This document shows, piece after piece, positions 20,261-32,187 of a stretch of DNA of 64,000 bases; the stretch's first letter is position 1; every line of letters begins with the position of its first letter. The translations under genes were made by a program, and so were the position numbers. The notes below the pieces were generated by a model that was not told the DNA's origin, ran no database searches, and saw only the letters and a list, made by a program, of their open reading frames with translations. The stretch is from Sipunculus nudus (Eukaryota > Annelida > Sipuncula > Golfingiida > Sipunculidae). Location of the stretch: assembly GCA_026874595.1 (NCBI GenBank), contig CM049317.1, forward strand, positions 52,223,618 to 52,287,617, given 5' to 3'.

Positions 20261-22915
20261 ATAAATGCCAAGGGCAGACCTGCTAAATTCCCTTCACGTC
20301 AACAGGTCCCGCGATATCATACAGACGATGTGTTTTGCCTTCTGGTATTTAACGTTATGTCGAATCCGTCTGTGGATATTTTCAGTTGATGGGCAATTAT
20401 CAACAAGGTTTGTTTTGCGTATGGATGTTGTTTTCACGCTGCGTTTCACAGGATATATTGATAAATGTCGAAAGTTGTATTAGTTTCACCAATGTTAACC
20501 ACAACGGGCTTGATTGATTAATGATCATTTGTTTTTATCGACAGTGAGCAACCCAAGATATTTGAGCAGCTCAAGAGTTCGATTTTATACAAAGCAGTTG
20601 AACATCCAATTAATCACTGAAACGAGCGCCAGTAGTTCTTCCTATGTTATTCTATAGCAGTCCAGCAAGCCGTTCCAGCTGCTGATAGTTGAGAGCTTGT
20701 TTTCACGCGTGTGTTCCGCAGGGTTCCTTCTTTCTATACTGACAACTCTAGACAACATCAACTCCGGCAGACTGTAGCTGCCAGCAGGGCCAGATCAGAT
20801 GGGCGGAACTGGCTGCCAGCCAATCGATGGAAGCCTCTTCTACTGTTTGATTTCTTTTCAGTTTGTTCTGATGGACCTCATGAAGATAAAGCCCTCGTCG
20901 CTCTTGGAGGGGGCGAGTTGCCAGCCTCGTTATCGGTTCAGCTGAGGCTGTACTCCCTCTGTCTTATCGCATCTCCTCACTTCCGTGAACTGGTTATCGG
21001 GTATTAGTCAGTCTATGGTCTTATGATTCAACCTTTAACAGGTTTTAGTGCTTGCTTTTCCGACCGGTTATAAGATTTCTCTGTATCTCAGCCTTTGTCT
21101 TTAATGTGGAGCTCTGTTCCGAATGATTCACATCTGGCCCCTCAACATTCAAAAGTATACAAAGTGCTTCTTATACATCACAACAGCATTTTTACTACAG
21201 TACTCTTGCCATCACGCAAATAAATTTGTCTTCTTTATACTCATCCTATTATTAACATTTTCCGATGCTGTGCATTATCATATATATGTGGAGACATTTG
21301 TTTTCGGCATTATTATTTTTCTTCGTCATCGTTATTATTAACCTTCCACGTTTTCCTTCTGGTTTTATTTATACTAAATGAGGATATACCCTACTATGGT
21401 CAGAATAATTTGACTAAGTTTCAGTGACCTTGGCCCATTTAAAAGGTCACAGGGGTAAAAAAGAGCAATTTTTTTCGGATTTTCAATGTCGATTTTCTTC
21501 GGAACTATAAGGATTACAGTCCAATATATGACAATTCTCCCATAATATATAATTCCCAGCATTCTTGGGGGTACCGCTTTGAATTCAGTCATGAGGAACA
21601 ATATGTGACTCAGCACTTTTAAGTTAAGCTACGTTTCCGGATAACCCATATAACCAAAACCTTTACAGGCATATGCCCGTTACAACGTATGAGTGAAGTG
21701 GTAAGTTTGGTAGCGATATCTTTATTACTTTTTTAATAATTTGCAAATTACGAAAATTGGAAGCATTTTCATCTGATCTCTGAAACACAAGAAATAACGG
21801 CCAAATTTCATTTGTTATACATAACTATAGTTGTACCTAAACTGCTAAAAGTCAATATGAGTTCATTGGGAGATTCGGTGATAGGGGTGGGGTGGGGAGG
21901 AAGGTGGAGTTCCGTGACTGTCCAATGACAGTTACAGAAGTCTAGTTATAATTTTTATATCTGTTCACGTCTTCAGATAGTAACAATTATTTATAAATTG
22001 CAAAATAAAGAGTAGAACAGAACATATCCTTACGAAAAACATTTTTTTTATAATATTCTTAATTTTTGTCATATTACGCTTCTAGGTCCATATAATTTCA
22101 CGATTATCATTAAGGAAATGATATTAATTTGTATAATTTTAATAGTTTCATTAAAAAACACTTATTATATATATCCGCTGATCAATCCAACCATTAATCA
22201 AATCACTGAATTATATATTACTATACCACTGCACAAACTACTATAATATTAACGATTAATATAAGGATCAGAGCAAATCCTGCACTTAAATATCTTACGT
22301 GTATTCAATAAAGGTAATGCCTATGTCCTTTTATATAAAAAAAACAGGCTGCAATACCCCGTTTCTACGTTGTCAATTTTATTTATATCCAGGTGTTTAT
22401 AACAGGTGGGGGGGGGGAAATGGCCGCCAGCCCTAACCTTCACACATCCAGCAAAAACACACTGGAGCAAATCAATACAGGCTTGCAACTATTATCGTTA
22501 CCAATGCCGTCTGTTCGGCGTCTCTCTATTCATCTGCATATCATAATTTTTAAGAATTGTATCGCTTTTTTTTAAATTTCTGCCCAGCGAGTAGGACATT
22601 TAAAGTCAATACTTAATTTTTTTTTAGCGAAGATGTACATCAACAAAATTTTGGTCAAGGTGGAAGTTCCATCATCTTGACCTTCTTTTCAATATCACAC
22701 ATATTTAAAAAAAAAATATCTTGTGAGCACATTTCTCATGAAATCCTGGATCGACTCTTATGAAATATGATGTTCCTATTAGTCACATACAGAAAACACA
22801 GGGGCAACATGGGGGAACGCATTATCTTCTGGCGGAGGTAACAAACACTGCCAAGTTTATTGGATCAGTTGTCGGGCGCCATTTGCTTCTCGGTGTGAGA
22901 ACGTGTGCTATGCAA
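20261..22915. other. Upstream flank, no gene recognised
   Basis: GC-richer to about 21010, then AT-rich. Plus-strand frame 20711-21007 starts at GTG and has no motif; it may only reflect the CpG-rich promoter flank of the minus-strand gene. Frames at 20195-20483, 21123-21341 and 21374-21616 are not convincing. A run of nine G occurs at about 22409. Confidence 0.35.
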
Positions 22916-22943
22916 TACGCGCCAAGTCGGTACGCGCCAAGTC
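22916..22943 (+). repeat. Two tandem copies of TACGCGCCAAGTC
   Basis: A 13-bp word repeated exactly with a 15-bp period (22916-22928 and 22931-22943). Each copy contains GCGCCAA, an E2F-like core. It lies in the last third of an unrecognised plus-strand ATG frame (22760-22978). Confidence 0.5.
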
Positions 22944-23703
22944 ATAGTAAATCAACAATAAAAACCATACATCTTTGATCTCCTTACTTTAAACACTTAT
23001 TTGTTCAGTGAGGATAATCAATCTACTAAAAATGATATTATATTATAAATATATAACATATATTCGTTTTAGTATCCGATTATGAGATTTAAAAAAATAA
23101 ATTAAAAGTCTTATTTCCAAGTATATTTCCTTGATCCTTTAAAAAGTATTTGTCGATGCCTGATGTTTCCACTTAAGCACCCTCCATCTAATGACGCGTA
23201 TAAAGTCGGAAAACCTTTAATATACTAAGACAGTTCAGAGGATTGTACTGAACGAATCAGGAAGATAAACCTTTATGGAGGAGAGTCATTATTCTGAATG
23301 GTTATTGCTTCTCAACGTGTGAACTTCTGATCCAGGGGCGAAGAATTCAGTTAATGACCGATTTACTGCTGGTCGTCTCTTGAATTCTTATTATTCCCGC
23401 CAACATTGAGCTCCGAGATTAGCAGAACCATTCCTTAAAGGGTTTCTGTAAATTTTCAAGCAGCAAAAATTTTTTTTTATTTTATATCTTGATCGTTAAT
23501 TACAGTGGGAATGCTCTTGCGCATAAAAATAAAAACAGTGATAGTGCCACACATATTTAATTGATCTTGCGGTAAATCTGATGCATAACAACTTACATGT
23601 CTTTTAATAATAACAATGACCCATGGGTCATGACGCTCAGCTGACTAAGAAGACATTCACAAAAGGAATTTTATCATTCGAATGCAAAATTTTGTAGGTG
23701 GTA
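22944..23703. other. Intergenic, nothing recognised
   Basis: AT-rich, no frame or family. Confidence 0.3.
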
Positions 23704-25545
23704 TCCCCATTCAACTGAAACTTGGGTCGTAGAATATGGGTAGCAGAGAGCTAATTTATATTTTCTTAGGAGATTTTTCATGGACCTCCCTGTGTGTCAA
23801 GTTAGAGGGTGCAACAGTTACAATTCGTGACTGTTACCACACAACAACATCTTTGAAGGTCTCAAAAATAGAGAAAACAAATAGAAAAAAAAATACAGGT
23901 GGCGCCACCAGTCTGCAGGAAGTAATGGAAAACTCAATGATGAATATGCATGCAAAGAATCATGGTGATCAATGCATTGCTTCTTCAGATACTGAAGCTT
24001 TTGTATCATTTTTTTGTTATCCTTGAGGGTAATTCTAAGCCCCATAGCTCGGAGGATATGAGTAACAGAGACCTAATTTCAGGTTTCAATGGAGATTTTT
24101 TATGGACCTCCCAGAATGTCAAGTTAGAAGTCCAGGTACAATGGTTAGGTTTGTTCCTCGGTTAACAGAGGACCAGATCTTATTAGGTCTCAAAAATAAA
24201 GATGAAAATGCGTTAAAATATAAAAAAAGTCCACGTGGCGCCACCAGTCTACAAGAACTGATGAAAAACTCCATGATGAATATGCATACATACAATCATG
24301 GTGATCAATGCACTAATTGTTCAGATTCTACAGCTTTTGTATAAAATTATTCCATTATATTGGGGGTACTTCAAAGCCCCATAGCTCAGAGGTTATGGGT
24401 TACAGAGAACTAATTTCAGGTTTCCGAAGAGACTTTTTATGGGCCTCCCGGCATGTGAAGGTACAAGATTCTAGGTCTAGTCATTACGATTTGTTCCCTG
24501 TTAACAGATGACCACATCTTTAAATGTCTCAAAAAAGAGAAAATAATTGTAAAAAACCGAATAAATACAAGTGGTGCCACAAGTTTGCAGAAGCTAATGA
24601 AACATTCCATGACCAATATCTATGCAAAGAATCATGGGGATCAATGCATTTGTTATTCAGATACTTGAGCTTTTGTTTCAAATTTTCCATGATTCGGGGG
24701 GGGGGTACTTCAAAGCCCCATAGCTCAGAGGTTATGGGTAACAGAGAACTTATTTCGGGTTTCAAAGGAGACTTTTCATGGGCCTCCCGGCATGTGAAGG
24801 TACAATATTTTAGGTCCAGTCATTACGATTTGTGCCCTGTTAACAGATTACAACATCTTCAAATGTCTCAAAAACAGAGAAAAAAATCGTAAACAATTGA
24901 AAAAATTACAGGTGGCGCCACCAGTCTGCAGAAATTGATGAAACACTGATCAGTATTGATCAATATCCATGCAAAGAATCATGGGGATCAATGCATTAGT
25001 TAATCAAATACTTAAGCTTTTGTATCAAATTTTCGATGATTCTGGGGGGGGAGGGGGGTACTTCGAAGTCCCATAGCTCAGAGGTTATGGGTAACAGAGA
25101 CCTAATTTTTTGTTTCCAAGAAGACATTTCATGGGCCTCCCTGCATGACAAGATAGAATATTCTAGGTCTAGTCGTTACGATTGATGTCCTGTTAACAGA
25201 TGACCGCATATTTTTAAGGTCTCCAAAATAGAGAAAAAAAATCGTAAAATCTGAAGAAAATACAGTTGGTGCCACCAGTCTACAGTAACTGATGAAACAC
25301 TCCATGATCAATATCCATGCAAAGAATCATGGGGATCAATGCATTAGTTGTTCACATACTTGAGTTTTTGTATAACATTTTCAATTATTCGGGGGGGGGG
25401 TACTTCGGAGCCCCACAACTCAAAGAATATGGGTAACAGACAACTAATTTCGGGTTTCCAAGAATATTTTTTATGGACCTCCTAGGAAGTCAAGTTACAA
25501 GATTCCAAGTCCAGCGGTTACGATTTGTGCCTGGTTAACCGAGAG
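23704..25545 (+). repeat. Tandem array of about 340-bp monomers, about 5.5 copies
   Basis: The anchor AGCCCCATAGCTC (with variants) recurs at 24038, 24375, 24714, 25067 and 25409, i.e. spacings of 337, 339, 353 and 342 bp. A more diverged first monomer precedes it (matching word at 23732), and the last is incomplete. Each monomer carries, in order, GGTAACAGAGA.CTAATTT, a CATGGGCCTCC block, GTTACGATTTGT, an A-rich block, GGTGGCGCCACCAGTCTGCAG, and AAAGAATCATGGGGATCAATGCA. From the third monomer on, a run of 5-10 G precedes each anchor. The open frames at 23736-24892 are monomer translations. It is a local satellite-like expansion, not coding. Confidence 0.9.
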
Positions 25546-25580
25546 ACGGACAGACGGACGGACAGACGAAAGAACGACGG
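25546..25580 (+). repeat. (GACG/GACA)n tract at the end of the 340-bp array
   Basis: The last, incomplete monomer diverges after GGTTAACCGAGAG into GACGGACAGACGGACGGACA. Only this terminal copy has the tetranucleotide tail, so it may be the original 3' end of the dispersed element that was amplified. Confidence 0.75.
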
Positions 25581-26365
25581 ACAAAGAGTGACTTTCAGTC
25601 AGCTGAGGTAAAAAATGAAGCAAACTATTCAAAATAGTAAGGCCATTGTGACTAAGGCCATGCCCGCAACGGCGATATTTAGTAATTTATTCCTAGTAGT
25701 TTTGTTTCCAGGTGTCTCGACAATGTTTAAATAAAAGGTCCGAAAGCCAATAAGACCAAGATCAAAACTAGATAAGGCCACCCTTATGATGAATTCGAAA
25801 CCAGGCAGAGGACATATCGCATTAAAACCAGTGCTATGCAAACGTGGTACGTATAGACTTACATCTTTGTTTCACAAGTAAATAAATTAATGACCTTAAT
25901 TTGTCTTATAACACTTTTTATATCAAATAACACCAACATATATTTCGCTGAATGACACATTATAATGTTTTATTTCTTACCTGAATGTCTATTCTTATTC
26001 GTACCATGTTCCATTACTTTCTATTTGTTTATTTCTGTGACGTCATTAAGTCTATATACGCCCGAGCGCATCTAATTTAATCAAGTTCTGCCCACAATAC
26101 CATTTTAGACGTGGGTTGAGTAACTTAATGCCTATTGACATTTAAAAAAAGGAAATCATTTAAATCCTTAAATCGGATTTCTTCAACTTTTCACATCTTG
26201 TCTGAGTCAACCTGTCGTATTGTTCCCGGAGACCTAGAGCATAAGTAACGCATTACGCATTTTATTTTTGGAAAATAGATTAGAAAGCAGGATGTTGCAC
26301 CCTTTTATATGAAAGCGAAACACGGATCAGTGGTTATTACGGTTGCCATGGTTATTGACTCGCCT
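25581..26365. other. Intergenic, nothing recognised
   Basis: Minus-strand frame 25629-25841 has no motif. The phrase TTTCTGTGACGTCATT (CRE-like palindrome) at about 26033 recurs with variation at about 27088 and 29318. Confidence 0.3.
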
Positions 26366-26600
26366 GGAGGGTAGGTGTTCATTCCCGTTTCGTGTGTGTT
26401 TGTTCACACCATAACTAACACATTCATGAACGGAAACTCATAAAATTTTTAGATCATTGAAAATGGCCCAGATTTTGCTGTGGATCCGGCACAAGATCCG
26501 AATTCAAGGACTTCATCATGGAATATTCACAAATATCAAGTCACTATTGCACGAATTGACCTGGGAATATGGGCCGTATAAGTGAAATTAATTTCATTTA
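26366..26600 (+). repeat. Dispersed repeat family 3, copy 2
   Basis: Shares GTGTTCATTCCCG.TTCGTGTG, GTGGATCCGG, GGAATATTCACAAAT and GAATTGACCTGGGAATATGGGCC with 15566-15925. It lacks the right-hand block present in that copy. Confidence 0.65.
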
Positions 26601-26820
26601 TTTTAGTTTTTGATGTAGTAATATTAAATTTACCTTGAAAGTAAGGCAAAATAATAACGGACATATAATATACGCATAAAGAAACGGAAGTAATGTTCAC
26701 ATCCTAATATAATCATAGAGAGGACATTTTTGGATAGAGTATATTCAATATGGTGATGCTGTCATATTTCTGTCATAAAATAAAATAGCTTTCCATGCAA
26801 TTTGCTGTATTCAATTACAA

Positions 26821-26821
<1 letters not shown>

Positions 26822-26905
<84 letters not shown>
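26822..26905. repeat. (TA)n microsatellite
   Basis: About 84 bp of TA with two TTTATA interruptions near the middle. Confidence 0.95.
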
Positions 26906-26907
<2 letters not shown>

Positions 26908-27678
26908 ATTTAAATGAAGTAAGAATGTGCACTGGATCATGAATGAGGTCTATTATTATTCCAAGAACGATAAGGTTGAAATCATTATCGTCAAGATCCT
27001 AAAATGGAGCACTACGTGCTGACAGGCAAACATAAGAAGTCTACGAAGAATTTCTTCGGCTCCCAAGGTGGCGATTTGATTATATCTGTGACGTCACTTG
27101 GACGACATTGGCATTGTATCAAGCCGAATCAAACGCGTCAAGTCCTAGCCCTGCAAATCTCCGTCCCCTATACGTTAAGTGGTTCCTCTAGCATTCCAGA
27201 TATAGCACCAAGATGCCAAATTTGATATTCGACGACATTTTATCTGTGGACGTGTCGCGTACTGTAACAAGCAGCCATTTGGCTGTCAGCCTGCGTTAAA
27301 TTCAGTTTCTAAATCCAGTTTGGTTTACGTCAAACTGTCAGTTATTTCCTTCGTATCCTGGAGCTAAAATGTATTTTGATTAAACAGATAAAGAGAAATT
27401 TGTAAGAGTGTCATCGGGATTATTTTCAGCTCCTACCCAACGGTGGTGACTTGTAACATTTCTTGGCATATGAATTTATAACTTCAAGTAACGTGTCTTC
27501 AGACAAGTTAAAATCGACACTTTCAATTGGTAGAACCTAAAACACGTCTGGTTTTACGAAAAAAATATACTTAAACACCAGTTTATTATATATACCTTAG
27601 ACTGCTAAAGAAACTGATATTATTATACATCTCGTAAAATCTGGGCTTTGCGGCTAAATATACTCACATTGGTTACAC
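26906..27678. other. Intergenic, one unrecognised ATG frame
   Basis: Plus-strand ATG frame 27004-27225 (73 codons) is GC-richer than its surroundings but has no recognised motif and no clear splice sites. Part of it (TCTGTGACGTCACTTGGACGACATT) resembles 29318-29350, so it may be repeat-derived. Confidence 0.3.
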
Positions 27679-27875
27679 AGTAAAACCTCCCCTTACGACC
27701 ATCACCCCACCATCTCCATGCCGCGACCACAACGAAACAACGACCATGGTCCCGATTAATTTTGCTGTTAGTATAATATGTTTAAACATGTTAATCGCGG
27801 GCACCTCTTTTCACGTTTCGCAAGCAATTATTTTAGTCCCAGTGAATGACCTGAACCTCGATTATGCGACCAATA
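27679..27875 (+). mobile_element. Pogo-like MITE remnant
   Basis: Begins CAGTAAAACCTCCCCTTACG and has repeated ACGACCA phrases like the element at 8732. Toward the right it has CCTCGATTATGCGACCA, which is approximately the inverted start. It is degenerate and the right end is uncertain. Confidence 0.4.
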
Positions 27876-28352
27876 AGTATTAAATGAATATAACCTGGCC
27901 TGGCGTAGAACTCTAATTAGTACAGGCCATGTCTTGAATGATAGCATGTCTTTTAGCTGGACTTGATATCCTAGTCTTAGGGTAATAATTTCTTTTGTTT
28001 TACCTAATATTCACAATAAGACTGGTACTCTAGGTTCGGTAATATCCGACTATGATTTGCGGATGATGACGTGGTCATCCCCAAAGTGTTCCTGTGGGTT
28101 CTACCTGATAGATACCAAACCCACTCTGAGGATAGATAACCACTGAGACAGTCCCCGGAGTCCTGATTTTTTCCCCAAATTAAAAGTTCGTGAGGGCTGA
28201 CTCTTGCGTGTAGTCTAAAACCCGGATGTCGCGTATGTTTCATAATAAGTAATTAGGGACCACAGCAACGTTCACGTAAAATGTTTAATATATGCCTTAT
28301 ATAACTGTATGTTAGAACCATTCACATTATTGATATAAATATTATAAAATTA

Positions 28353-29054
28353 TCTTGCCTGGCCGAGCCGGGGCGAGCTCACGTGTGAACCCTTATATGT
28401 TGAGACACGGCGTTCGTTTTTCCAGTATGTTCTTTGAATGTGTATAACGTGTTAAAGTATTTAGATGGTTCGAGAAATGGAAAATTCTCGGCTTTAGGTG
28501 AGAAGTTATATGAAGAGGCTGTGTTTTAGAGCCGGAAGAGAAGTGAGAGAATATTCCAGCTGACACAGACGTGTGTATGTCAGTTTGTGGGACCTGTCCG
28601 ATTATCCTTTGATTTCAGGGATTCTGCTATTACTAACTCTATACAGTTTAATGCTGCCTTCCTCAAGTTTACTTTCTGGATTGTTACAAGAGCTTTACAT
28701 TGGACTGTTATTCTCCGAGAGGATTTGTGGACTTTTCATCCGGCATATACTTTTAGAAGGGCTTATCGTTGTGACAGTGGTGGTATCCAGGTACTGTGCA
28801 TTTTATTTTTTTACTGTGTGATTGTATTGATTTGCTGTTATACTGTATAATTGTATTGATTTAGTGTATTGTGATGTTAGGGTTGTTTTAAGAATAAATT
28901 ATAGTTATTTACAAAAAAAAAACACTGACTTTCTTTATTCATACCCCTAGACATTTCACGCTGCCTAGCATTACAGAATCTGGTTTTTTTTTCTCCATTA
29001 CAAAAATTATGTTCATCACGCATACGTGATCTGTTGATATTGGGTTCCGTAACA
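28353..29054 (+). mobile_element. Solo LTR, copy B, left end missing
   Basis: Matches copy A from about its position 1022 onward (CCGGGGCGAGCTCACGTGTG ... GGTTCCGTAACA) and contains the same AATAAA at 28893-28898. The first 130 bp or so are absent. It lacks copy A's 26-bp internal duplication. The frames at 28573-28850 are LTR sequence shared with 1150-1457. Confidence 0.75.
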
Positions 29055-30550
29055 GTAATCATATGGTTATCATACTGAATTCCAAGCACAAAATCAGTTT
29101 CAGTATTTTATGTTTAAGTTAATGTCTCCCTTTTATATCATGTTTGGCTTCATCTTAATCTACTGATTCTGAAGCTGTTGATCCAGATTCACACATCCGA
29201 TTCAAATATTACTGCAGCAGGGGAATAAGGGAAAACCTGGGGTCAAACTGGTAAAGTGATGGACTATTTAGAGTAATTCATGATGAAATAATTCGGTTTG
29301 TAATCTGGATTACAAGATTATTTCTGTGACGTCATTTTATCGACATCATTTTGATGTGCTTAACACTCTTCGCTGCAGCGCTCTTATCAATTTACTTTGG
29401 CAGAAAAATGTCCCGGCAGCACGCGGAACACGGCAGCACGGATATAAAAACCCAGTTAACTATCCTACTAAAATATTATTTAAGGACATTTAAATGAAAT
29501 TTTTAAGTGAATAAATTTCCTAATTTAAATTACTAAAAAATATCAGTCCCAGTTTGTCTAGGATTGTGGCACTGTTCTCGCTTTCTTTAAAACAATTTTT
29601 TTAATAGGAAGATTAAATTTGATACCGGCTGTTGGAAAGTGACATCTTAAAGACAAATATTAGACGTAGCATTATTACATTGTAAAATAATTTCACAATA
29701 AAAGATTATTTAATTATTTTATATTAAAATATAAGGTGCGTTTTTAAGTATTTAAGATTTATAATCCTCAAAGTGTACTAGAAAGGCGACAACAGACATG
29801 TATAACGCAATAGCTTCATGCATTTTTTTTTCATTTTATATTTATTCACATAAAGGAAATATTTGCTTACGATGGATGTTTGCGTAGATACACTTTATCA
29901 AAATATTAGTAAACTGGTACTGCAGTACGCTGACACACAGATATGAAAGAATGATGGAAGACGGTTACACAGAATAGAAATAACGGAAAATTATGAGATA
30001 TGAAGAGCTGATCCCGAATGGACAAACGAATTATGAAGCAAAATTACCAGTGTTTGTCTTCTTGAGTATTCTGTTAAACCTTGGCATGAAAGTAAACACG
30101 GATCTCCTGAAAATTTTAGATTTAAAGAGAAGATAAATGTGTAATCCTTAATGGAAATTACTATTTTAACATAATTGCCACACCACATTTTCTCTTTTTC
30201 AAGCCCCTGTAGAAAACCCTGAAAAAAAAAAATTGTTAGAATTTGTCTCTCTGTAAGATTGTATTCTGAATAATTTTGGGAAGACGATTCAGCTTCATTG
30301 CTTTATCATAAATACGCAAAGAAATGACGTCATTCGTGTCTGATTTAGGTGTAACATTTTGGCCAGCAGGGCAGCATGTAGCAGGTTTCATCTATGTGGC
30401 GGTATCATTTGCTTAATTTAACTCTGGGATCTGTTAACACAGGTAATTTGCTCCTATATTCGTTTACAGGCTACTCATTGAAATAATCTTAAAATATAAA
30501 AAAAGGAAAAGCATGAAAAACTGATATGGCTATATATATGATTTCATTGC
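29055..30550. other. Intergenic, nothing recognised
   Basis: AT-rich. The minus-strand frame 29991-30188 has no motif. Confidence 0.3.
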
Positions 30551-30712
30551 TCAAATGACGTCCCAAAAATAATTGAATAACCAGCTTGGTGGCTGAATGA
30601 CTCCATTAGGTACTACTTGTTGCAGTCTGTCGGCACGTAGTACTTGTAGAAAGTGCGTCGCCAATGCAATGATTTCAGACTCATTAGTTTTGCCTTCAGA
30701 AACAGAATCCAT
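30551..30712 (-). pseudogene. Small protein-like frame, 53 codons, unknown
   Basis: ATG at 30712 (start MDSVSEGKTNESEIIALATH) to TGA at 30551. Amino acid use is balanced and amphipathic, unlike random AT-rich frames. Eight bases upstream another minus-strand frame ends (30721), and its last 31 codons (start MEDGSVSHPLIFHAG) look equally protein-like. Two adjacent protein-like frames out of phase suggest a decayed coding sequence, possibly transposon-derived. A short word of the neighbouring sequence (GAAGTCAGATACATGAATGG) has a relative at 31588. Family not recognised. Confidence 0.25.
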
Positions 30713-30920
30713 CTCAGGTGCTATTTATTCGACTGCGTCTTATCACATATTCTTTCTGAGAAAATCTTATTTCCTGCGTGAAATATTAATGGATGACTTA
30801 CAGATCCGTCTTCCATTGGAAAAAAAGTCTTATTTTGTCGTTCTACGGTGGCTGATCTAACTAAGAAAAGTATGTCGTGAATTTCACCAAAAGATATATT
30901 AGGACACAGAGAAAAAGTAA

Positions 30921-30987
30921 TTAATCTCGAGATCTCGAAAAAAATTATCTCGAAATTTCGACTCAATATAAAAGATCTCGAGATTAA
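30921..30987. repeat. Perfect 15-bp inverted repeat
   Basis: TTAATCTCGAGATCT at 30921-30935 and its exact reverse complement at 30973-30987. The spacer contains two more TCTCGA-type words. A hairpin or tiny foldback element inserted into otherwise protein-like sequence is likely. Confidence 0.7.
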
Positions 30988-31140
30988 ATTTTTGCAGAAT
31001 TCTTTCCCCGTTGGCGTTGTACGAATCATTTGATGCAAAGTTGACGTACAGGGTCCATTCATGTATCTGACTTCTGTCAAATAAACATCCCACGAGGCAA
31101 ATGTGGCCATTTTGGTTTATATCAAAGTGTTTAAAACATG

Positions 31141-31154
31141 GGGGGGGGGGGGGG
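31141..31154. repeat. Run of 14 G
   Basis: Homopolymer G run on the plus strand; G-quadruplex potential. No other role visible. Confidence 0.8.
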
Positions 31155-31419
31155 CTGCAAAAATGCCCGCCGGTCGTAATCGAAACACTTCCAGCAGAGA
31201 CATATGGCTTCAAATCAGACAATGCAGAGTTTGTGAATGACAAATATTGCATTGCCTTATATGCACTCAATGAACAACAACTAGTTATACTATAGCTCAG
31301 ATTACATTTTATTCGGCAAAATGCTCTGTTTGGTCTTAAAGTGACTACTCACCTGCATGCCTTATTTATAACATTTTTGTGATACCGGCTTTAATATATA
31401 TACATATTAAAGAACTAAA

Positions 31420-31740
31420 GGTAATCCCTGCTAAGAAAATTTCTTATAACGCCACTGTGAATGATGTATAAGCTGTTTATCTACGGGCTATTTGTACACC
31501 AGGTACTTGAACCATGTTATCATATACAGAAAAAGAAACATGTAACCGAGGGCGATTGGCAGCACATTGAAAAAAAACCTAGTTGTTTGAAAGAAGTCAA
31601 CTATATGAATGGTCCCGTTAACTATCATTTTAAGATGACATCTTTCCTACAGCCTTTATGCAGAGTCATCTGTGGAAAAGGGCCTTCTTCCCTCTAGGAA
31701 TTGAATATTATCAGGATTTTCCTAACATTTCTGATCTGAT
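31420..31740 (+). repeat. Dispersed repeat family 5, copies 2 and 3 (31420-31740; partial relative at 32820-32960)
   Basis: The left half matches 17596-17720 (CTTATAACGCC.CTGTGA.TGATGT). The right half (TATCATTTTAAGATGACAT, then CAGCCTTTATGCAGAGTCAT) matches 32865-32915 (TATCATTTTAGGATGAC, GCCTTTGCGCAGCGTCAT). Combined length about 320 bp; class unknown. Confidence 0.55.
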
Positions 31741-31977
31741 ATCCTCAACATACTAACTCAGCGTTCTTCCTAATATGCTCTGTGTTTGTGTTTACGACCA
31801 TACATGCGCACCATCAAATGAATAATCATTACCATTACCGGCTGTGTACAGTGTTGTCGCATCAGGATGGATGGCCATTGCAGAGGAGTTTTCCGGATGA
31901 CTAGTGCCACGACTTGGAGTATTCCCTTTCAATCTAGTACGAATTACTAATGAGTCGTGTATTCACAACTAATTTGC

Positions 31978-32187
31978 CAGAAGCTGAAAAAGGGGAGGGT
32001 TTCAGGGGGTCCGGACCCCCCCTCCCCTTTTCAGCCAGTGTAACCTTTTCTTAGGAGTTTGTGAGGTGCCGAGGAGTTTGTAAGGTGCCGACCCCTTTTT
32101 CCGAACATGAAGAGTTTTTATTAATTTTTTTTATTAGTCCTTCTGGGTTTGATACCCTCCTTTTCCTAAATCCTTGATCCGCCTCTG
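31978..32187 (-). mobile_element. MITE, GGATCCAG family, copy 3, inverted
   Basis: Read on the minus strand it starts CAGAGGCGGATCAAGGATTT and carries the GGGGGTCCGGACCCCCTGAA palindromic block near the far end, like copies at 6397 and 10272. A short internal duplication (GAGTTTGTGAGGTGCCGA and GAGTTTGTAAGGTGCCGA) is specific to this copy. Confidence 0.7.

Noticed and set aside
20711..21007. 98-codon plus-strand frame
   Set aside because: Starts at GTG, no motif, lies in CpG-rich promoter flank of the opposite-strand gene.
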